From: Ferrithrix thermotolerans DSM 19514
GTDB taxonomy: Bacteria; Actinomycetota; Acidimicrobiia; Acidimicrobiales; Acidimicrobiaceae
NCBI RefSeq assembly: GCF_900128965.1
Contig: NZ_FQUL01000006.1
Span: forward strand, 1 to 64,000
Length of the DNA stretch: 64,000 bases
Direction: 5' to 3'
The position numbers and the translations under genes are program-made. The notes beneath the pieces were generated by a model. That model was not told the origin of the DNA and searched no databases. It saw nothing but the letters and a program-made list of their open reading frames with translations. Of this stretch, positions 16,848 to 26,250 are shown piece after piece. Positions within the stretch are counted from its first letter, which is position 1. Each line of letters opens with the position of its first letter.

Positions 16848-18080
16848 GTGACTAGGAAACCGGTTGAAGTAGCAAAGAGAAGACATACTCGCCAGGTTAT
16901 GGTGGGAAAGGTACCTGTAGGTGGGGGAGCTCCGATATCTGTGCAGTCGATGACCACCACCAAGACTGCAGACGTAGAAGGAACCCTCGCACAGATATAT
17001 GCGTTGGCTGCAGCGGGTGTGGACATCGTGAGATGTACTTGTAACCAGATCGAGGCGGCTGAGGGGTTAGCCCAGATCGTTCCGAGATCTCCGGTTCCTA
17101 TCGTTGCAGACATTCACTTTCACTACAAGATGGCTCTTGCAGCTCTAGAGGCCGGAGTAGCGGCCCTTCGCCTCAACCCTGGGAACCTCCGAAAGCCAAA
17201 TGAGATAAAGCTCGTGGCTCAAGAGGCGAAGGATCGTTCCGTACCGATTCGAATCGGGGTAAACGCAGGTTCGCTCCATCCCGAGCTATACGAGAAGTAC
17301 AATGGAGCGACCCCTGAGGCCCTTGTGGAATCTGCCATGCGAGAGCTTGAGTTATTTGGAGAGGTGGGCTTTGATCAGGTAGCGATCTCCGTAAAGGCGT
17401 CGAACGTGCCTCTTATGATCGAGTCCTATAGGCTTCTTTCAGAGACAACCGATCATCCCCTTCACCTTGGCGTGACTGAGGCCGGTCCTCCTCCTGGGGG
17501 GCTCATTAAGTCTACGGCCGGTATCGCTACGTTGTTGGCCGAGGGTATCGGAGATACGATCCGATACTCCCTAACGGCTGACCCCGTAGAGGAGGCAAAG
17601 GCTGGAAGACAGCTACTTGAGGCTCTGGGACTTAGAGAGAGAAAGGGGCTCGACCTTATTGCGTGTCCTTCTTGTGGACGAACCGAGATCGACGTCATAA
17701 AGGTAGCTTCTGAGGCTCAGGCGGCTCTTGAGGAGCTTCATCTTCCTATCCAGGTGGCAGTTATGGGTTGTGTGGTAAATGGCCCAGGTGAAGCCAGAGA
17801 GGCCGATCTTGGTATAGCCGCTGGTAGACACAAGGGGCATCTCTTTATAAAAGGTGAGATAGTCGCTGTGGTACCCGAGGATGAGATGGTCGAGGCGCTA
17901 GTCAGAGAGGCTCAAAAGATCGCCGAGGAGGGCATCGAGGCCCGCTTGGCGGCAGCAGATCCGAAGGCCGTCATAGAGGCGAACAAAGACAGGGCTGAAC
18001 TCCTTCTTGACAAGGGAGATGACGCAAACAACTCTTCTGTAACGATCGAAAAGATAAGACGGAAGACCAAAGAGAGCTAG
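16848..18080 (+). CDS. ispG: 4-hydroxy-3-methylbut-2-enyl diphosphate synthase (flavodoxin)
   Basis: The protein has about 410 residues. It is a 4Fe-4S enzyme of the MEP pathway converting ME-cPP to HMBPP. The TIM-barrel part begins with GGGAPISVQSMTTTKT and includes LGVTEAGPP. The cluster cysteines are in CPSCGRTEID and MGCVVNGPGEA. An in-frame TTG at 16839 directly abuts the CTAGGAGG, so the GTG at 16848 (nine bases after the ribosome-binding site) is the better start. The last 40 residues are a charged tail. It shares the operon with dxr. Confidence 0.97.
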   Translation: MTRKPVEVAKRRHTRQVMVGKVPVGGGAPISVQSMTTTKTADVEGTLAQIYALAAAGVDIVRCTCNQIEAAEGLAQIVPRSPVPIVADIHFHYKMALAALEAGVAALRLNPGNLRKPNEIKLVAQEAKDRSVPIRIGVNAGSLHPELYEKYNGATPEALVESAMRELELFGEVGFDQVAISVKASNVPLMIESYRLLSETTDHPLHLGVTEAGPPPGGLIKSTAGIATLLAEGIGDTIRYSLTADPVEEAKAGRQLLEALGLRERKGLDLIACPSCGRTEIDVIKVASEAQAALEELHLPIQVAVMGCVVNGPGEAREADLGIAAGRHKGHLFIKGEIVAVVPEDEMVEALVREAQKIAEEGIEARLAAADPKAVIEANKDRAELLLDKGDDANNSSVTIEKIRRKTKES

Positions 18081-18141
18081 GAGAAGCGCGAACTAAGGGC
18101 AACTGAAGGAGGATCGATTCTTCATCCTGTAGCATTTGCAT

Positions 18142-19863
18142 ATGCAGATGAGCCAGTTGGTCCTAAAGACCCTTCGAGAGGCGCCTAGCGAAGCAAAGGC
18201 TAGGTCGCATCAGTACCTTCTTAGAGCGGGATATATAAGGAGACTATCTTCGGGTATATATTCCTATCTCCCGTTAGGGCTCAGGGTGTTGGCCAAGGTC
18301 TCAAATATCGTAAGAGAAGAGCTCGATAGCTGTGGATCCCAGGAGATACTACTTCCGGCACTTCATCCGGTTGAGATCTGGGAACGCAGTGGCAGAATCA
18401 AGAAGATGGCAGACGTCCTAATGAAGGTGGAAGCGAAAAGTGGTGACTTTGTTCTCGGACCTACTCACGAAGAGGCGGTAATAGAAGCGGTATACCAGGA
18501 CCTCAGCTCGTACTCGGATCTTCCTGCCACCGTATATCAGATTCAAACCAAGTTTAGAGACGAGCCACGCTCAAGGTATGGTCTGATGAGAACTCGTGAG
18601 TTCATAATGGCCGACGCGTACTCTTTCGACTCTGACCAAGAGGGAATGAGAAGCTCATATTCCAAGGTGTACGACGCTTACAACAAAATCTTTGCGAAGA
18701 TGGAGATCCCATTTGAGCCTGTAGAGGCAGACTCCGGAGCCATCGGAGGTGACGTCAACCACGAGTTTATGTCTCCAGCTGAGATCGGTGAGGACTACTA
18801 CGCCAAGTGCTCTAGCTGTGGATATCGGGCTAATATCGAAGCAGCCACGAGAGGTTCCAAGGACGCAGATGCACAAGGTGTTGGTTCCGAACTACCGGAG
18901 CTTTTGTACCACTACACCCCTGAGGCCCCGGGGGTGGAAAAAGCCGTAGAGGCGATCTCTGATCTGGGGGTTCCGACTAAGGCACATGAGATGTTGAAGT
19001 GTCTAGTGGCGATAGATGGTGATCAGAGGCTCGTTATGCTGCTCGTGCCGGGGGATCGAGAGGCTCGGGTCCCCTCTGGTATGCGGCTCCTTGAGGACCC
19101 GGAGTTCGAGAGGTACCCGTATTTGCATAAAGGGTTCATTGGACCGATGAACGCTAAAGAGAACTCGATCTACGTGGTCGCTGATCTATCGGTTAAGGAG
19201 AGATCGCACTTTGCAACTGGAGGTAATAAGGCTGGTTATCACGTAACCGGGGCGGTCCTTGGTAGGGACTTCCAGGTAGATGAGTATCGGTCTTTAGTCG
19301 TTGTAAGAGATGGAGATCCCTGCCCACGGTGTGGATCTGCACTTACACTTATTCGTTCGGTTGAGATAGGGCACACCTTTCAGCTCGGACTGTACTACTC
19401 CTCGATCCTAGAAAACGCACGCTTTACAGGTCCTGATGGTCAGCAGTACCCCTACTACATGGGCTGTTATGGAATCGGTGTTACAAGACTTATAGCGGTT
19501 ATCGCCGAGCACTTTCTAGATGACCGTGGACTTATATGGCCGGTCTCCGTCTCTCCCTATCAGGTAGTCGTTGTGCCTCTCGGCGCAGCGAGGTCCAAGG
19601 AGATCGAAGAGGTCGCTGAAACGATCTATAGCGGGCTCCTAAAAGACAACGTGGAGGCGCTGATAGATGACAGGAAGCTCTCTCCGGGAGTGTCTTTAGC
19701 TGATTGTGATCTAATTGGAGTGCCCTATCAGGTGGTTGTGGGATCGAAGTCGCTCAAGGAGGGGCAGGTGGAGATCAAGGTAAGAAGAGACGGAACCACG
19801 ACGAAGATGCCCATTGAGGAGGTACCGACACGCATAAGGGAGCTTCTTGGGCGAAGTTTGTGA
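18142..19863 (+). CDS. proS: prolyl-tRNA synthetase, bacterial type with editing domain
   Basis: The protein has 573 residues. Class II motifs are visible: motif 1 near GSQEILLPALHPVEIW, motif 2 QIQTKFRDEPRSRYGLMRTREFIMADAYSF (read as separate conserved blocks), and motif 3 in GCYGIGVTRLIAVIAE. Between motifs 2 and 3 a long insertion (about 225-400) is the INS domain that clears Ala-tRNA-Pro. The ATG at 18142 gives the usual M-x-M-S-Q beginning. An in-frame stop just upstream rules out a longer protein. A strong AGGAGG near 18109 lies too far to serve this ATG. The gene ends an operon, since an intrinsic terminator follows. Confidence 0.96.
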   Translation: MQMSQLVLKTLREAPSEAKARSHQYLLRAGYIRRLSSGIYSYLPLGLRVLAKVSNIVREELDSCGSQEILLPALHPVEIWERSGRIKKMADVLMKVEAKSGDFVLGPTHEEAVIEAVYQDLSSYSDLPATVYQIQTKFRDEPRSRYGLMRTREFIMADAYSFDSDQEGMRSSYSKVYDAYNKIFAKMEIPFEPVEADSGAIGGDVNHEFMSPAEIGEDYYAKCSSCGYRANIEAATRGSKDADAQGVGSELPELLYHYTPEAPGVEKAVEAISDLGVPTKAHEMLKCLVAIDGDQRLVMLLVPGDREARVPSGMRLLEDPEFERYPYLHKGFIGPMNAKENSIYVVADLSVKERSHFATGGNKAGYHVTGAVLGRDFQVDEYRSLVVVRDGDPCPRCGSALTLIRSVEIGHTFQLGLYYSSILENARFTGPDGQQYPYYMGCYGIGVTRLIAVIAEHFLDDRGLIWPVSVSPYQVVVVPLGAARSKEIEEVAETIYSGLLKDNVEALIDDRKLSPGVSLADCDLIGVPYQVVVGSKSLKEGQVEIKVRRDGTTTKMPIEEVPTRIRELLGRSL

Positions 19864-19923
19864 CAGCGATATCGCCTCTCTCCCGCTAGAGTGCTTAAAG
19901 CTTAAGTTGTCACTATCTTTGAG

Positions 19924-19953
19924 AAAAAGCGTGGGCTCATCGCCCGCGTTTTT
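19924..19953 (+). terminator. rho-independent terminator after proS
   Basis: The stem CGTGGGC (19930-19936) pairs with GCCCGCG (19942-19948) with one T-G wobble and a five-base loop. It is preceded by five A and followed by TTTTT at 19949-19953. This separates the dxr-proS genes from the rimP-nusA-infB group. It is the only clearly classical terminator I found in the window. Confidence 0.88.
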
Positions 19954-20000
19954 GTTTGATGATGGCAAATTTGGTCTTTGTTCGGCGGAGAGGAGGAGTG

Positions 20001-20585
20001 ATGGCTGGTTCAAAAGGTTTCAACGAGCCTGTTCCATCTGACAGCTCCACGAGAGTTCAGGAGCTGAAGGACGTATTCGATTCGGTACTAGCTCCAATTG
20101 GACTAGAGGTTCTTGAACTTGAGATCGGCAAGCGGTCCTTGCGGGTAAGTGTGGAAGGGGAGGGTAGTCAGGCCATGGACGCCATCGAGAAGGCGTCGAG
20201 GCTACTGTCCGATACCGTTGACTCAATGAACTTAGATGGACTTTTTAGTGGAGCCTATGAGTTAGAGGTTTCGTCCCCAGGTCTTGAACGTCCGCTAAAA
20301 AAGCTGGAGCACTTTCGTCGTTTCAAAGAGGCGCTCGTGGATATAAAGTGGCGCAATGGCGACGATAATACCGTCAAAAAGGCGAGAGTTCGTGTTGGCG
20401 ATGTCAAAGGTAGTACAGTTGAGTTCTATAGCGACGACGCCTCTTTGAGCTTAGAGGTGCCGTTCGAAGATATTTTACGTGCCCGAACGGTGTTTGTTTG
20501 GGGAGCTCAAGGTGGCAAGCCCAAGGGCACAAAGGCCAAGAGTGCTGGCTCGATCGAGGAGGTAGAAGAAGATGGCGAAGAGTAA
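20001..20585 (+). CDS. rimP: ribosome maturation factor RimP
   Basis: The protein has 194 residues. The N-terminal domain shows GLEVLELEIGKRSLRVSVE, and the family hallmark YELEVSSPGLERPLKK is followed by HFRRF. The C-terminal SH3-like domain holds FEDILRART. It assists 30S maturation. An upstream frame from 19956 is open, but AGGAGG at 19991-19996 fits the ATG at 20001. The last 30 residues are a low-complexity acidic/basic tail. The 3' end overlaps nusA by 14 bases, as in many bacteria. Confidence 0.94.
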   Translation: MAGSKGFNEPVPSDSSTRVQELKDVFDSVLAPIGLEVLELEIGKRSLRVSVEGEGSQAMDAIEKASRLLSDTVDSMNLDGLFSGAYELEVSSPGLERPLKKLEHFRRFKEALVDIKWRNGDDNTVKKARVRVGDVKGSTVEFYSDDASLSLEVPFEDILRARTVFVWGAQGGKPKGTKAKSAGSIEEVEEDGEE

Positions 20586-21570
20586 TCAAGACTTCATGGA
20601 GGCGCTGGCTTTAGTTGCGCGTGAGAAGGGTCTCGCCGTCGATACACTGCTTGAGTCTTTGGCGAACGCCCTCGTTGCTGCTTATAAGCGTATGCCTGGC
20701 GCCGCTGAGGAGGCGTTCGTGATGATCGATCCAGACTCCGGCGAGATTAGGGTTTTTGGTCAGGAGCTAGACGAAGAGGGAAACGTCGTTCGGGAGTGGG
20801 AAGACACCCCTGAAGACTTTGGACGCATAGCTGCTCAGACCGCAAAGCAGGTAATGTTTCAAAAGATCCGTGACGCAGAGCGTGACCTAAAATACGACGA
20901 GTATGCGGGTCGTGAAGGTGACGTGATAACCGGTATCGTGCAGCAAAGCGACGCCCGTTATACCCTTTTAGATCTTGGTAAGGCAGAAGCTTTCTTGCCT
21001 CAGACCGAGCAGCCTCCGAACGAGCGCTACGAGCACGGAGCTAGAGTCAAGGCCTATATCGTTGAGGTTCGAAAGGGAGTAAGTGGACCTCACATTGTAG
21101 TATCTAGGACTCACCCTGGACTAGTAAAGCGGCTCTTTGAGCTTGAGGTTCCAGAGATCGCCTCTGGTGTTGTGGAGATTAAGGCGATAGCCAGAGAGCC
21201 AGGCGTAAGAACCAAGATGGCTGTATGGTCCAACGATCAAAATGTAGATCCTGTGGGTTCTTGTGTCGGCGCCAGGGGAACAAGGGTGAGAATGGTGACG
21301 AACGAGCTACGAGGCGAAAGAGTTGACATCGTGGCGTATTCGGAGTACCTTCCTGAGTACGTTGAGCGTTCAATTCAGCCTGCACATGTCTTAGATGTCC
21401 AGGTAGATGAGGGAACAGGCACGGCAAAGGTGATCGTTCCCAACTCAGAACTTTCTGTTGCGATCGGCAGAGAAGGCCAAAACGCACGGCTTGCGGCACG
21501 CCTTACAGGCTTGAAGATCGATATCCACTCGGAGTCGGAGAGCTACGGGGAGATAGACGTAGAGGGCTAA
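20572..21570 (+). CDS. nusA: transcription termination/antitermination factor NusA
   Basis: The protein has 332 residues, the short actinobacterial form without the extra C-terminal acidic repeats. In order there is an N-terminal RNAP-binding domain (LVAREKGLAVDTLLESLANAL), an S1 domain (GDVITGIVQQ) and two KH domains. The KH marks are DPVGSCVGARGTRV and ELSVAIGREGQNARLAARLTG. It modulates pausing and rRNA antitermination. The ATG lies inside the end of rimP. It precedes ylxR and infB, the standard nusA operon. Confidence 0.97.
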   Translation: MAKSNQDFMEALALVAREKGLAVDTLLESLANALVAAYKRMPGAAEEAFVMIDPDSGEIRVFGQELDEEGNVVREWEDTPEDFGRIAAQTAKQVMFQKIRDAERDLKYDEYAGREGDVITGIVQQSDARYTLLDLGKAEAFLPQTEQPPNERYEHGARVKAYIVEVRKGVSGPHIVVSRTHPGLVKRLFELEVPEIASGVVEIKAIAREPGVRTKMAVWSNDQNVDPVGSCVGARGTRVRMVTNELRGERVDIVAYSEYLPEYVERSIQPAHVLDVQVDEGTGTAKVIVPNSELSVAIGREGQNARLAARLTGLKIDIHSESESYGEIDVEG

Positions 21571-21613
21571 TCGAGGTCTCTACTTTTATGGGCCGAATAG
21601 GTTGGAGGCTTAT

Positions 21614-21862
21614 ATGGAGAGAAGCTGTATCGGATGCCGGGCTAAGAGGGACGTCACAGATCTGCGCCGGCTTCGATACCCAGATCCCAGATGCGGAAGG
21701 GGAGCGTGGATCTGTGCGGATTCACATGCCTGTTACCGTCTGGCCCTTAAGCGTAAGGCGTTCGATAAGGCACTTCGAGTGTCGGTACCCGATGATGTGC
21801 TAAAGGAGTGGGAAGGTTACTTCACTAACCCAGGCGACGGGTCGGCTTCATCACCCAAATAA
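21614..21862 (+). CDS. ylxR: YlxR (DUF448) RNA-binding family protein
   Basis: The 82-residue protein begins MERSCIGCRAKRDVTDLRR and contains GRGAWIC and a later ALKRKAFDKALR, the pattern of the YlxR family found between nusA and infB. Family members bind nucleic acid, and in Bacillus and Clostridium they are linked to RNase P or transcription control. The ATG at 21614 has GGAGG five bases upstream. A TTG at 21602 would overlap that site. A longer frame at 21588 is in the wrong register. Confidence 0.88.
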   Translation: MERSCIGCRAKRDVTDLRRLRYPDPRCGRGAWICADSHACYRLALKRKAFDKALRVSVPDDVLKEWEGYFTNPGDGSASSPK

Positions 21863-21869
21863 AGCTCTA

Positions 21870-21882
21870 GGCTATAATAGCC
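21870..21882 (+). promoter_or_regulatory. candidate -10 element ahead of infB inside a short dyad
   Basis: A perfect TATAAT occurs at 21873-21878, embedded in the small palindrome GGCTA-taa-TAGCC (21870-21882). It lies in the 80-base gap between ylxR and infB. The -35 region is poor. It may be an internal promoter for infB. Confidence 0.35.
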
Positions 21883-21942
21883 AGTCTTATGTAACAAATA
21901 ACTCGCTTTGTTCATGTTGTATTCGGAGGTCAGGGTCACCAG

Positions 21943-24909
21943 TTGGTAAAGAAAGTACGAGTTTATGAACTAGCTCGAGAGTTAGGTATTGAAAATAAAG
22001 AGGCGTTGGATCTCTGCATAGCCCTTGGAATTGGGGTTAGGAGCCACTCATCTAGCGTTGAGGATCCTCAGGCGGATAGAGTTAGACGGCGTGCTGAACG
22101 AGATGGGATCGGCATATACGCCAAATCAAAGTCGTCCTCAGAGGAGGCGAACGCGAGCGGTCCTTCGACCGATGCAGCTCAAATTGAATCCGTAGCTCAA
22201 GTTCTCACACCTGAGTCACCCGTACCGTTACAGTCTGAAAAGGCCGAGACGGAAGCAGCGGCAAACATCAAGATAGTGGCGGCAGAGACTACAAAGAGCG
22301 ATAACGTCTCATTTACAGGTGAACCACCTAAAGACAGGCCTAAACTCGGTGACCTCGTTGCTCAGGAGTCAGCTCGACTTAGCGCAGAGGAACGACTAGA
22401 TACAAGACCAAAGGATACCCCTCAAGCTCATCGGACACCTCAAGGAGTGCAAGGAGCCAAGCGAGCTCCTCTTAGGCCCTCCGACGTAGCTGCACGAACC
22501 AGAGAAGACGGTGCTCCAACCTCTATCTCTGGACGACCTATACCTCCTCCCCCAGGCCCACCTCGATCTGTAACCGGTCGACCTATACCTCCTCCCCCAA
22601 GACCTCAGCCAGGATACGAGCGCCCAGGGTCGAAAACGCATGGGACTCCATTTGACGGAGACAGGACAAGGCGAGGCCAACAAGGCGGTGCTTCGAGCCA
22701 ACAAGGCGGGGATCAGGGAAGGTCTGATCGAGGCCAAGGTGGATTTCAAGGGCGAGGACCTGGCCAACAAGGCGGTGCTTCGAGCCAACAAGGCGGGTAT
22801 CAGGGAAGAAGCAGTGGACAGGGTCGACCCCCATTCACCGGCGCCCAATCAGGAGCCCCAAGAGACAGACAAGGATTCTCTGGTCCTCCACGGGGAGGCG
22901 CTGGGGGCTCTGATCGCTCCTTTGGAACACGTCCTGGCGGTGCACCGGGATCGAGAGGACCCAGTGGTGGAGCTGCGTCTGCACCTATGCCACCGGCTGG
23001 CGCTCGTGGAAACGCCCGAGGTGCACGGGGTAAGACGAAGCCGTCTAAGAGAAGGTCGAAGAAGACCTTTGAAGAGTTAGAGCCTACTCAGGTCACTACA
23101 TACGTACCATCTTCTGCTCCAGTTCCAGAGGGTGAGATAATCATTGAGAGAGGTTCAACGGCACAAGAGGTAGCTCCCAAGTTCAACAGGACACCAGGGG
23201 ATATCGTTCGATTCCTCCTCCTTCAAGGGGAACTCATAACGGCTACGCAGTCGCTCTCCGACGACATGGTGGAGCTTTTTGCTGCCGAGATCGGTGCACG
23301 GGTAAAGCTCGTCGATCCAGGTCAGGAGCAAGAAGCCGTTCTTTCTGCAAAGTACTTTGACGAGGACGACACTGTAGATCCCTCCCTTCTAGCCGAGAGG
23401 CCCCCGGTCGTCACCGTTATGGGACATGTCGATCATGGTAAGACCAAGCTATTGGATCGGATTAGAGAAGCCAATGTGGTTGCGCAAGAGGCGGGAGGAA
23501 TTACCCAGCACATCGGTGCTTACCAGGTCTATCTAAACGACAAGGCGATAACCTTTATCGATACCCCAGGTCACGAAGCCTTCACGCAGATGCGAGCTCG
23601 TGGTGCAAAAGTCACCGACATCGTTGTGCTTGTGGTAGCAGCCGACGACGGAGTCATGCCCCAGACGGTAGAGGCCATCAACCACGCTAAGGCAGCGGAT
23701 GTGCCCATTGTCGTCGCTATCAACAAGATTGATCGGGAAGACGCTGATCCCAACAGGGTCATGCAACAGCTTTCGGAGTACGGTTTGGTTCCTGAGGCGT
23801 GGGGTGGTGACACCATCACAGTTCAGATATCAGCGCTTCAGAACCTTGGTATTGACGATCTGTTAGAACAGATCCTTGTGCTAGCTGAGGTGTTAGAGCT
23901 CAAAGCCAACCCTTCGGGAAGAGCGACCGGCGTTGTGCTCGAGGCCAACTTGGATGTCGGTCGAGGTCCTGTCGCTACGGTATTGATACAAGGTGGTACT
24001 TTGCACATCGGAGATCCGATGGTCGCAGGCATCGCCTGGGGACGCGTAAAAGCTTTAGTAAACGATAAAGGTAAGTCCATTAAGATTGCATCTTTGGCGA
24101 TGCCTGTGCAGGTGCTCGGATTCTCCGAGGTTCCTAGTGCTGGAGACGAGTTCAACGTAACTGCGGATCTCTCCACCGCTAAGACGATTGCAGAGTCGAG
24201 GGAGCAGCGGATCCGGATGGCTGGATACGCCTCTAGGGCTGCTTCAGCAACAGGGGCTAAGCTAGAGGACCTCTTTGAGCAGATCCAAAAAGGTGAGACT
24301 GCAACTTTGAACATCATCTTGAAGGCCGATGTTCAAGGAAGTCTTGAAGCCTTGGCGGAGAGTCTTAGAAAGCTTGAACGTCCCGAGGTGAAAGTGAGCA
24401 TAATTCACAAGGCTGTGGGCGGTATCACTGAGAACGACGTCGGTCTTGCGGCTGCCTCAAACGCTACGATCATTGGATTCAACGTCCGCCCAGATAGAAG
24501 AGCGAGGGAGCTCGCAGAGGCACAAGACGTTGAGATTAGAACCTATGAGATCATCTACAAGGTGATAGAGGACATCGAGTCCGCCGTGGTGGGTATGCTT
24601 GCGCCAGAGTATGAAGAGGTGGTTACAGGTGACGCCGAGGTCCGGGAGGTCTTTAGAGTGCCTCGAGTGGGAGCAGTTGCTGGATGTTACGTTCTCTCTG
24701 GGACCATTACCCGAGGTTCAAAGGTTAGGTTCTTGCGCGACGGCGTGGTGCTGTGGAAGGGATCGATTGCGTCTCTTAGAAGGTTTAAAGACGATGTAAG
24801 AGAGGTTCAAGCCGGCTTTGAGTGCGGTATCGGACTATCAGACTTCCAGGATCTCCATGCTGGTGACATAATCGAGACCTACGAGGATCGTGAGATTCCG
24901 CGAGTTTAG
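21943..24909 (+). CDS. infB: translation initiation factor IF-2
   Basis: The protein has 988 residues. The N-terminus has the IF2N helix segment ([22 protein letters not shown]). A disordered linker rich in P, G, Q and R spans roughly residues 60-360. A second IF2N-like segment precedes the GTPase domain (about 490-660) with [17 protein letters not shown] and NKID. Domains II-IV follow, with the fMet-tRNA-binding C2 domain at the end. The linker contains an exact 36-bp direct repeat (22675-22710 and 22762-22797) coding for [11 protein letters not shown]. The start is a TTG at 21943 with GGAGG 12 bases before it. Confidence 0.97.
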   Translation: MVKKVRVYELARELGIENKEALDLCIALGIGVRSHSSSVEDPQADRVRRRAERDGIGIYAKSKSSSEEANASGPSTDAAQIESVAQVLTPESPVPLQSEKAETEAAANIKIVAAETTKSDNVSFTGEPPKDRPKLGDLVAQESARLSAEERLDTRPKDTPQAHRTPQGVQGAKRAPLRPSDVAARTREDGAPTSISGRPIPPPPGPPRSVTGRPIPPPPRPQPGYERPGSKTHGTPFDGDRTRRGQQGGASSQQGGDQGRSDRGQGGFQGRGPGQQGGASSQQGGYQGRSSGQGRPPFTGAQSGAPRDRQGFSGPPRGGAGGSDRSFGTRPGGAPGSRGPSGGAASAPMPPAGARGNARGARGKTKPSKRRSKKTFEELEPTQVTTYVPSSAPVPEGEIIIERGSTAQEVAPKFNRTPGDIVRFLLLQGELITATQSLSDDMVELFAAEIGARVKLVDPGQEQEAVLSAKYFDEDDTVDPSLLAERPPVVTVMGHVDHGKTKLLDRIREANVVAQEAGGITQHIGAYQVYLNDKAITFIDTPGHEAFTQMRARGAKVTDIVVLVVAADDGVMPQTVEAINHAKAADVPIVVAINKIDREDADPNRVMQQLSEYGLVPEAWGGDTITVQISALQNLGIDDLLEQILVLAEVLELKANPSGRATGVVLEANLDVGRGPVATVLIQGGTLHIGDPMVAGIAWGRVKALVNDKGKSIKIASLAMPVQVLGFSEVPSAGDEFNVTADLSTAKTIAESREQRIRMAGYASRAASATGAKLEDLFEQIQKGETATLNIILKADVQGSLEALAESLRKLERPEVKVSIIHKAVGGITENDVGLAAASNATIIGFNVRPDRRARELAEAQDVEIRTYEIIYKVIEDIESAVVGMLAPEYEEVVTGDAEVREVFRVPRVGAVAGCYVLSGTITRGSKVRFLRDGVVLWKGSIASLRRFKDDVREVQAGFECGIGLSDFQDLHAGDIIETYEDREIPRV
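22675..22797 (+). repeat. in-frame 36-bp direct repeat in the IF-2 linker
   Basis: The 36 bases 22675-22710 recur exactly at 22762-22797. The offset is 87 bases, 29 codons, so reading frame is kept. Each unit codes for a glutamine/glycine/serine block. Partial, diverged copies lie between and after them. This is consistent with expansion by slippage or unequal recombination in a disordered protein segment. Confidence 0.9.
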
Positions 24910-24928
24910 GTGGATATAAGGTCTTGGT

Positions 24929-25309
24929 ATGAATACTAATAAAGGTTCCCGTAGGAAGGGTTACGATCGGGTGGCAAGGCTAAACCGCGTGCTTCGTGAG
25001 GTGGTGGCTGAGGAGATCGAGAGGGAAGCGGAGTACGACGACCGGCTGGTTCTTCTCACGGTGACGGAGGTTGCGGTGGATCCCGATCTAAAAAGAGCGA
25101 GGGTGTTCTTCGCCAGTCTTCCGCAGGACAAGGCGGAGGCTTTAGCTGAGGTAAGGGTATCGATTCAGCATAAAGTGGCTACCGAGATGCGCATGAAGCG
25201 CACGCCCCTTTTGAGTTTTGAGCTTGACCCGTCTTTGGAGGCGGGTGAGAAGATAGACGCTATCTTGAGGCGGGTGGCAAAGACTGGGCAAGAAGCCGAC
25301 GGAGACTGA
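24929..25309 (+). CDS. rbfA: ribosome-binding factor A
   Basis: The 126-residue single KH-like domain protein contains NRVLREVVAEEIERE near the start and TVTEVAVDPDLKRARVFFA in the middle, both characteristic of RbfA. It acts in late 30S (16S 5' end) maturation. The C-terminal 15 residues are polar. Its TGA overlaps the truB ATG by one base. Confidence 0.95.
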   Translation: MNTNKGSRRKGYDRVARLNRVLREVVAEEIEREAEYDDRLVLLTVTEVAVDPDLKRARVFFASLPQDKAEALAEVRVSIQHKVATEMRMKRTPLLSFELDPSLEAGEKIDAILRRVAKTGQEADGD

Positions 25310-26232
25310 TGGTTCGGGGTGTATTCGCTGTCGACAAAGAGAGCGGACCTACCTCCCAGAGGGTATTGAATCTGTGCAAGGATCGACTGCGCACAAAGAA
25401 GCTCGGTCACTCTGGGACCTTGGATCCATTAGCTTCGGGGTTACTTGTGGTGGCTGCAGGGCCATCTACCCGTCTTTTGTCCTACATTACAGGTGCTGAA
25501 AAGCGGTATCTCGCCCACTTTGTCTTGGGTGTCACCACGGACACATACGACATAACCGGGGTGGTACTCTCAAAGTCTGACGCTTCTGGTATCGGACTAT
25601 CCGACGTGCTTGCAGCTAAGGCGGCGCTCGAAGGAGAGATACAACAGTGCCCGCCCCGGTTCTCCGCCATACATGTAGATGGCAGACGAGCCTACGATCT
25701 TGCGAGGAAAAATGTTGAGTTTGAGATCGAACCCCGTAGTGCAACGGTCTATGGGTTAGATATTGACGAGAACGAAGACGGTTCTTTTCTTATGAGCTGT
25801 CATGTCTCAAGCGGAACCTATGTGAGGTCTCTTATATTTGACCTCGGTCAGATCCTTGGGGTCGGCGCAACTATGACAGCCCTCAGGAGGACCCATGTGG
25901 GAGCCATCTCTTTGGAGAAGGCAAAAAAAGTCGAGAGTCTTAGCCCAGATGATGTGCTATCCCCCAAAGAGGTATTTCCTCTCGATGTTCATCTGGTCCT
26001 TGGTGACGATAGGGAGATCTCAAATATAAGGAACGGAAGGTCGATAGCGCTTCAAGATTCGATTCTGCATAAAGTAGAACCGTCCCCCCTTGTCTGTGGA
26101 GTGCGAGCCTTTTTGTACGAGGGAAACACCGTCTCTTTCGACGGTCTTTTGGCTGTTGGGGAGGTCTCTAACGGCCTCTTTGCGCCTAAGGTTGTAATGC
26201 CAGGTGGCGGTGCGCCAATAGATAGACCCTAA
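25309..26232 (+). CDS. truB: tRNA pseudouridine(55) synthase
   Basis: The protein has 307 residues. The catalytic aspartate is in GHSGTLDPLASGLL near residue 44. Other marks are AEKRYLAHFVLGVTTDTYD and CSSGTYVRSL-like VSSGTYVRSLIFDLG. It isomerises U55 in the T-loop of tRNAs. The C-terminal PUA-like part is present but diverged. It is translationally coupled to rbfA and followed by ribF after 18 bases. Confidence 0.95.
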   Translation: MVRGVFAVDKESGPTSQRVLNLCKDRLRTKKLGHSGTLDPLASGLLVVAAGPSTRLLSYITGAEKRYLAHFVLGVTTDTYDITGVVLSKSDASGIGLSDVLAAKAALEGEIQQCPPRFSAIHVDGRRAYDLARKNVEFEIEPRSATVYGLDIDENEDGSFLMSCHVSSGTYVRSLIFDLGQILGVGATMTALRRTHVGAISLEKAKKVESLSPDDVLSPKEVFPLDVHLVLGDDREISNIRNGRSIALQDSILHKVEPSPLVCGVRAFLYEGNTVSFDGLLAVGEVSNGLFAPKVVMPGGGAPIDRP

Positions 26233-26250
26233 CAAGTACGGGAGAGTCAA

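Noticed and set aside
21588-21803. 71-residue ORF overlapping ylxR
   Set aside because: Its frame lacks any signature, whereas the frame from 21614 shows the complete YlxR pattern.
22675-22797. CRISPR-like array
   Set aside because: Only two exact copies, in frame inside infB, with coding spacer sequence; there are no cas genes.
22396-22848. Long antisense ORFs under the IF-2 linker
   Set aside because: They arise from the biased G-, Q- and P-rich coding repeats on the plus strand and repeat the same low-complexity pattern.
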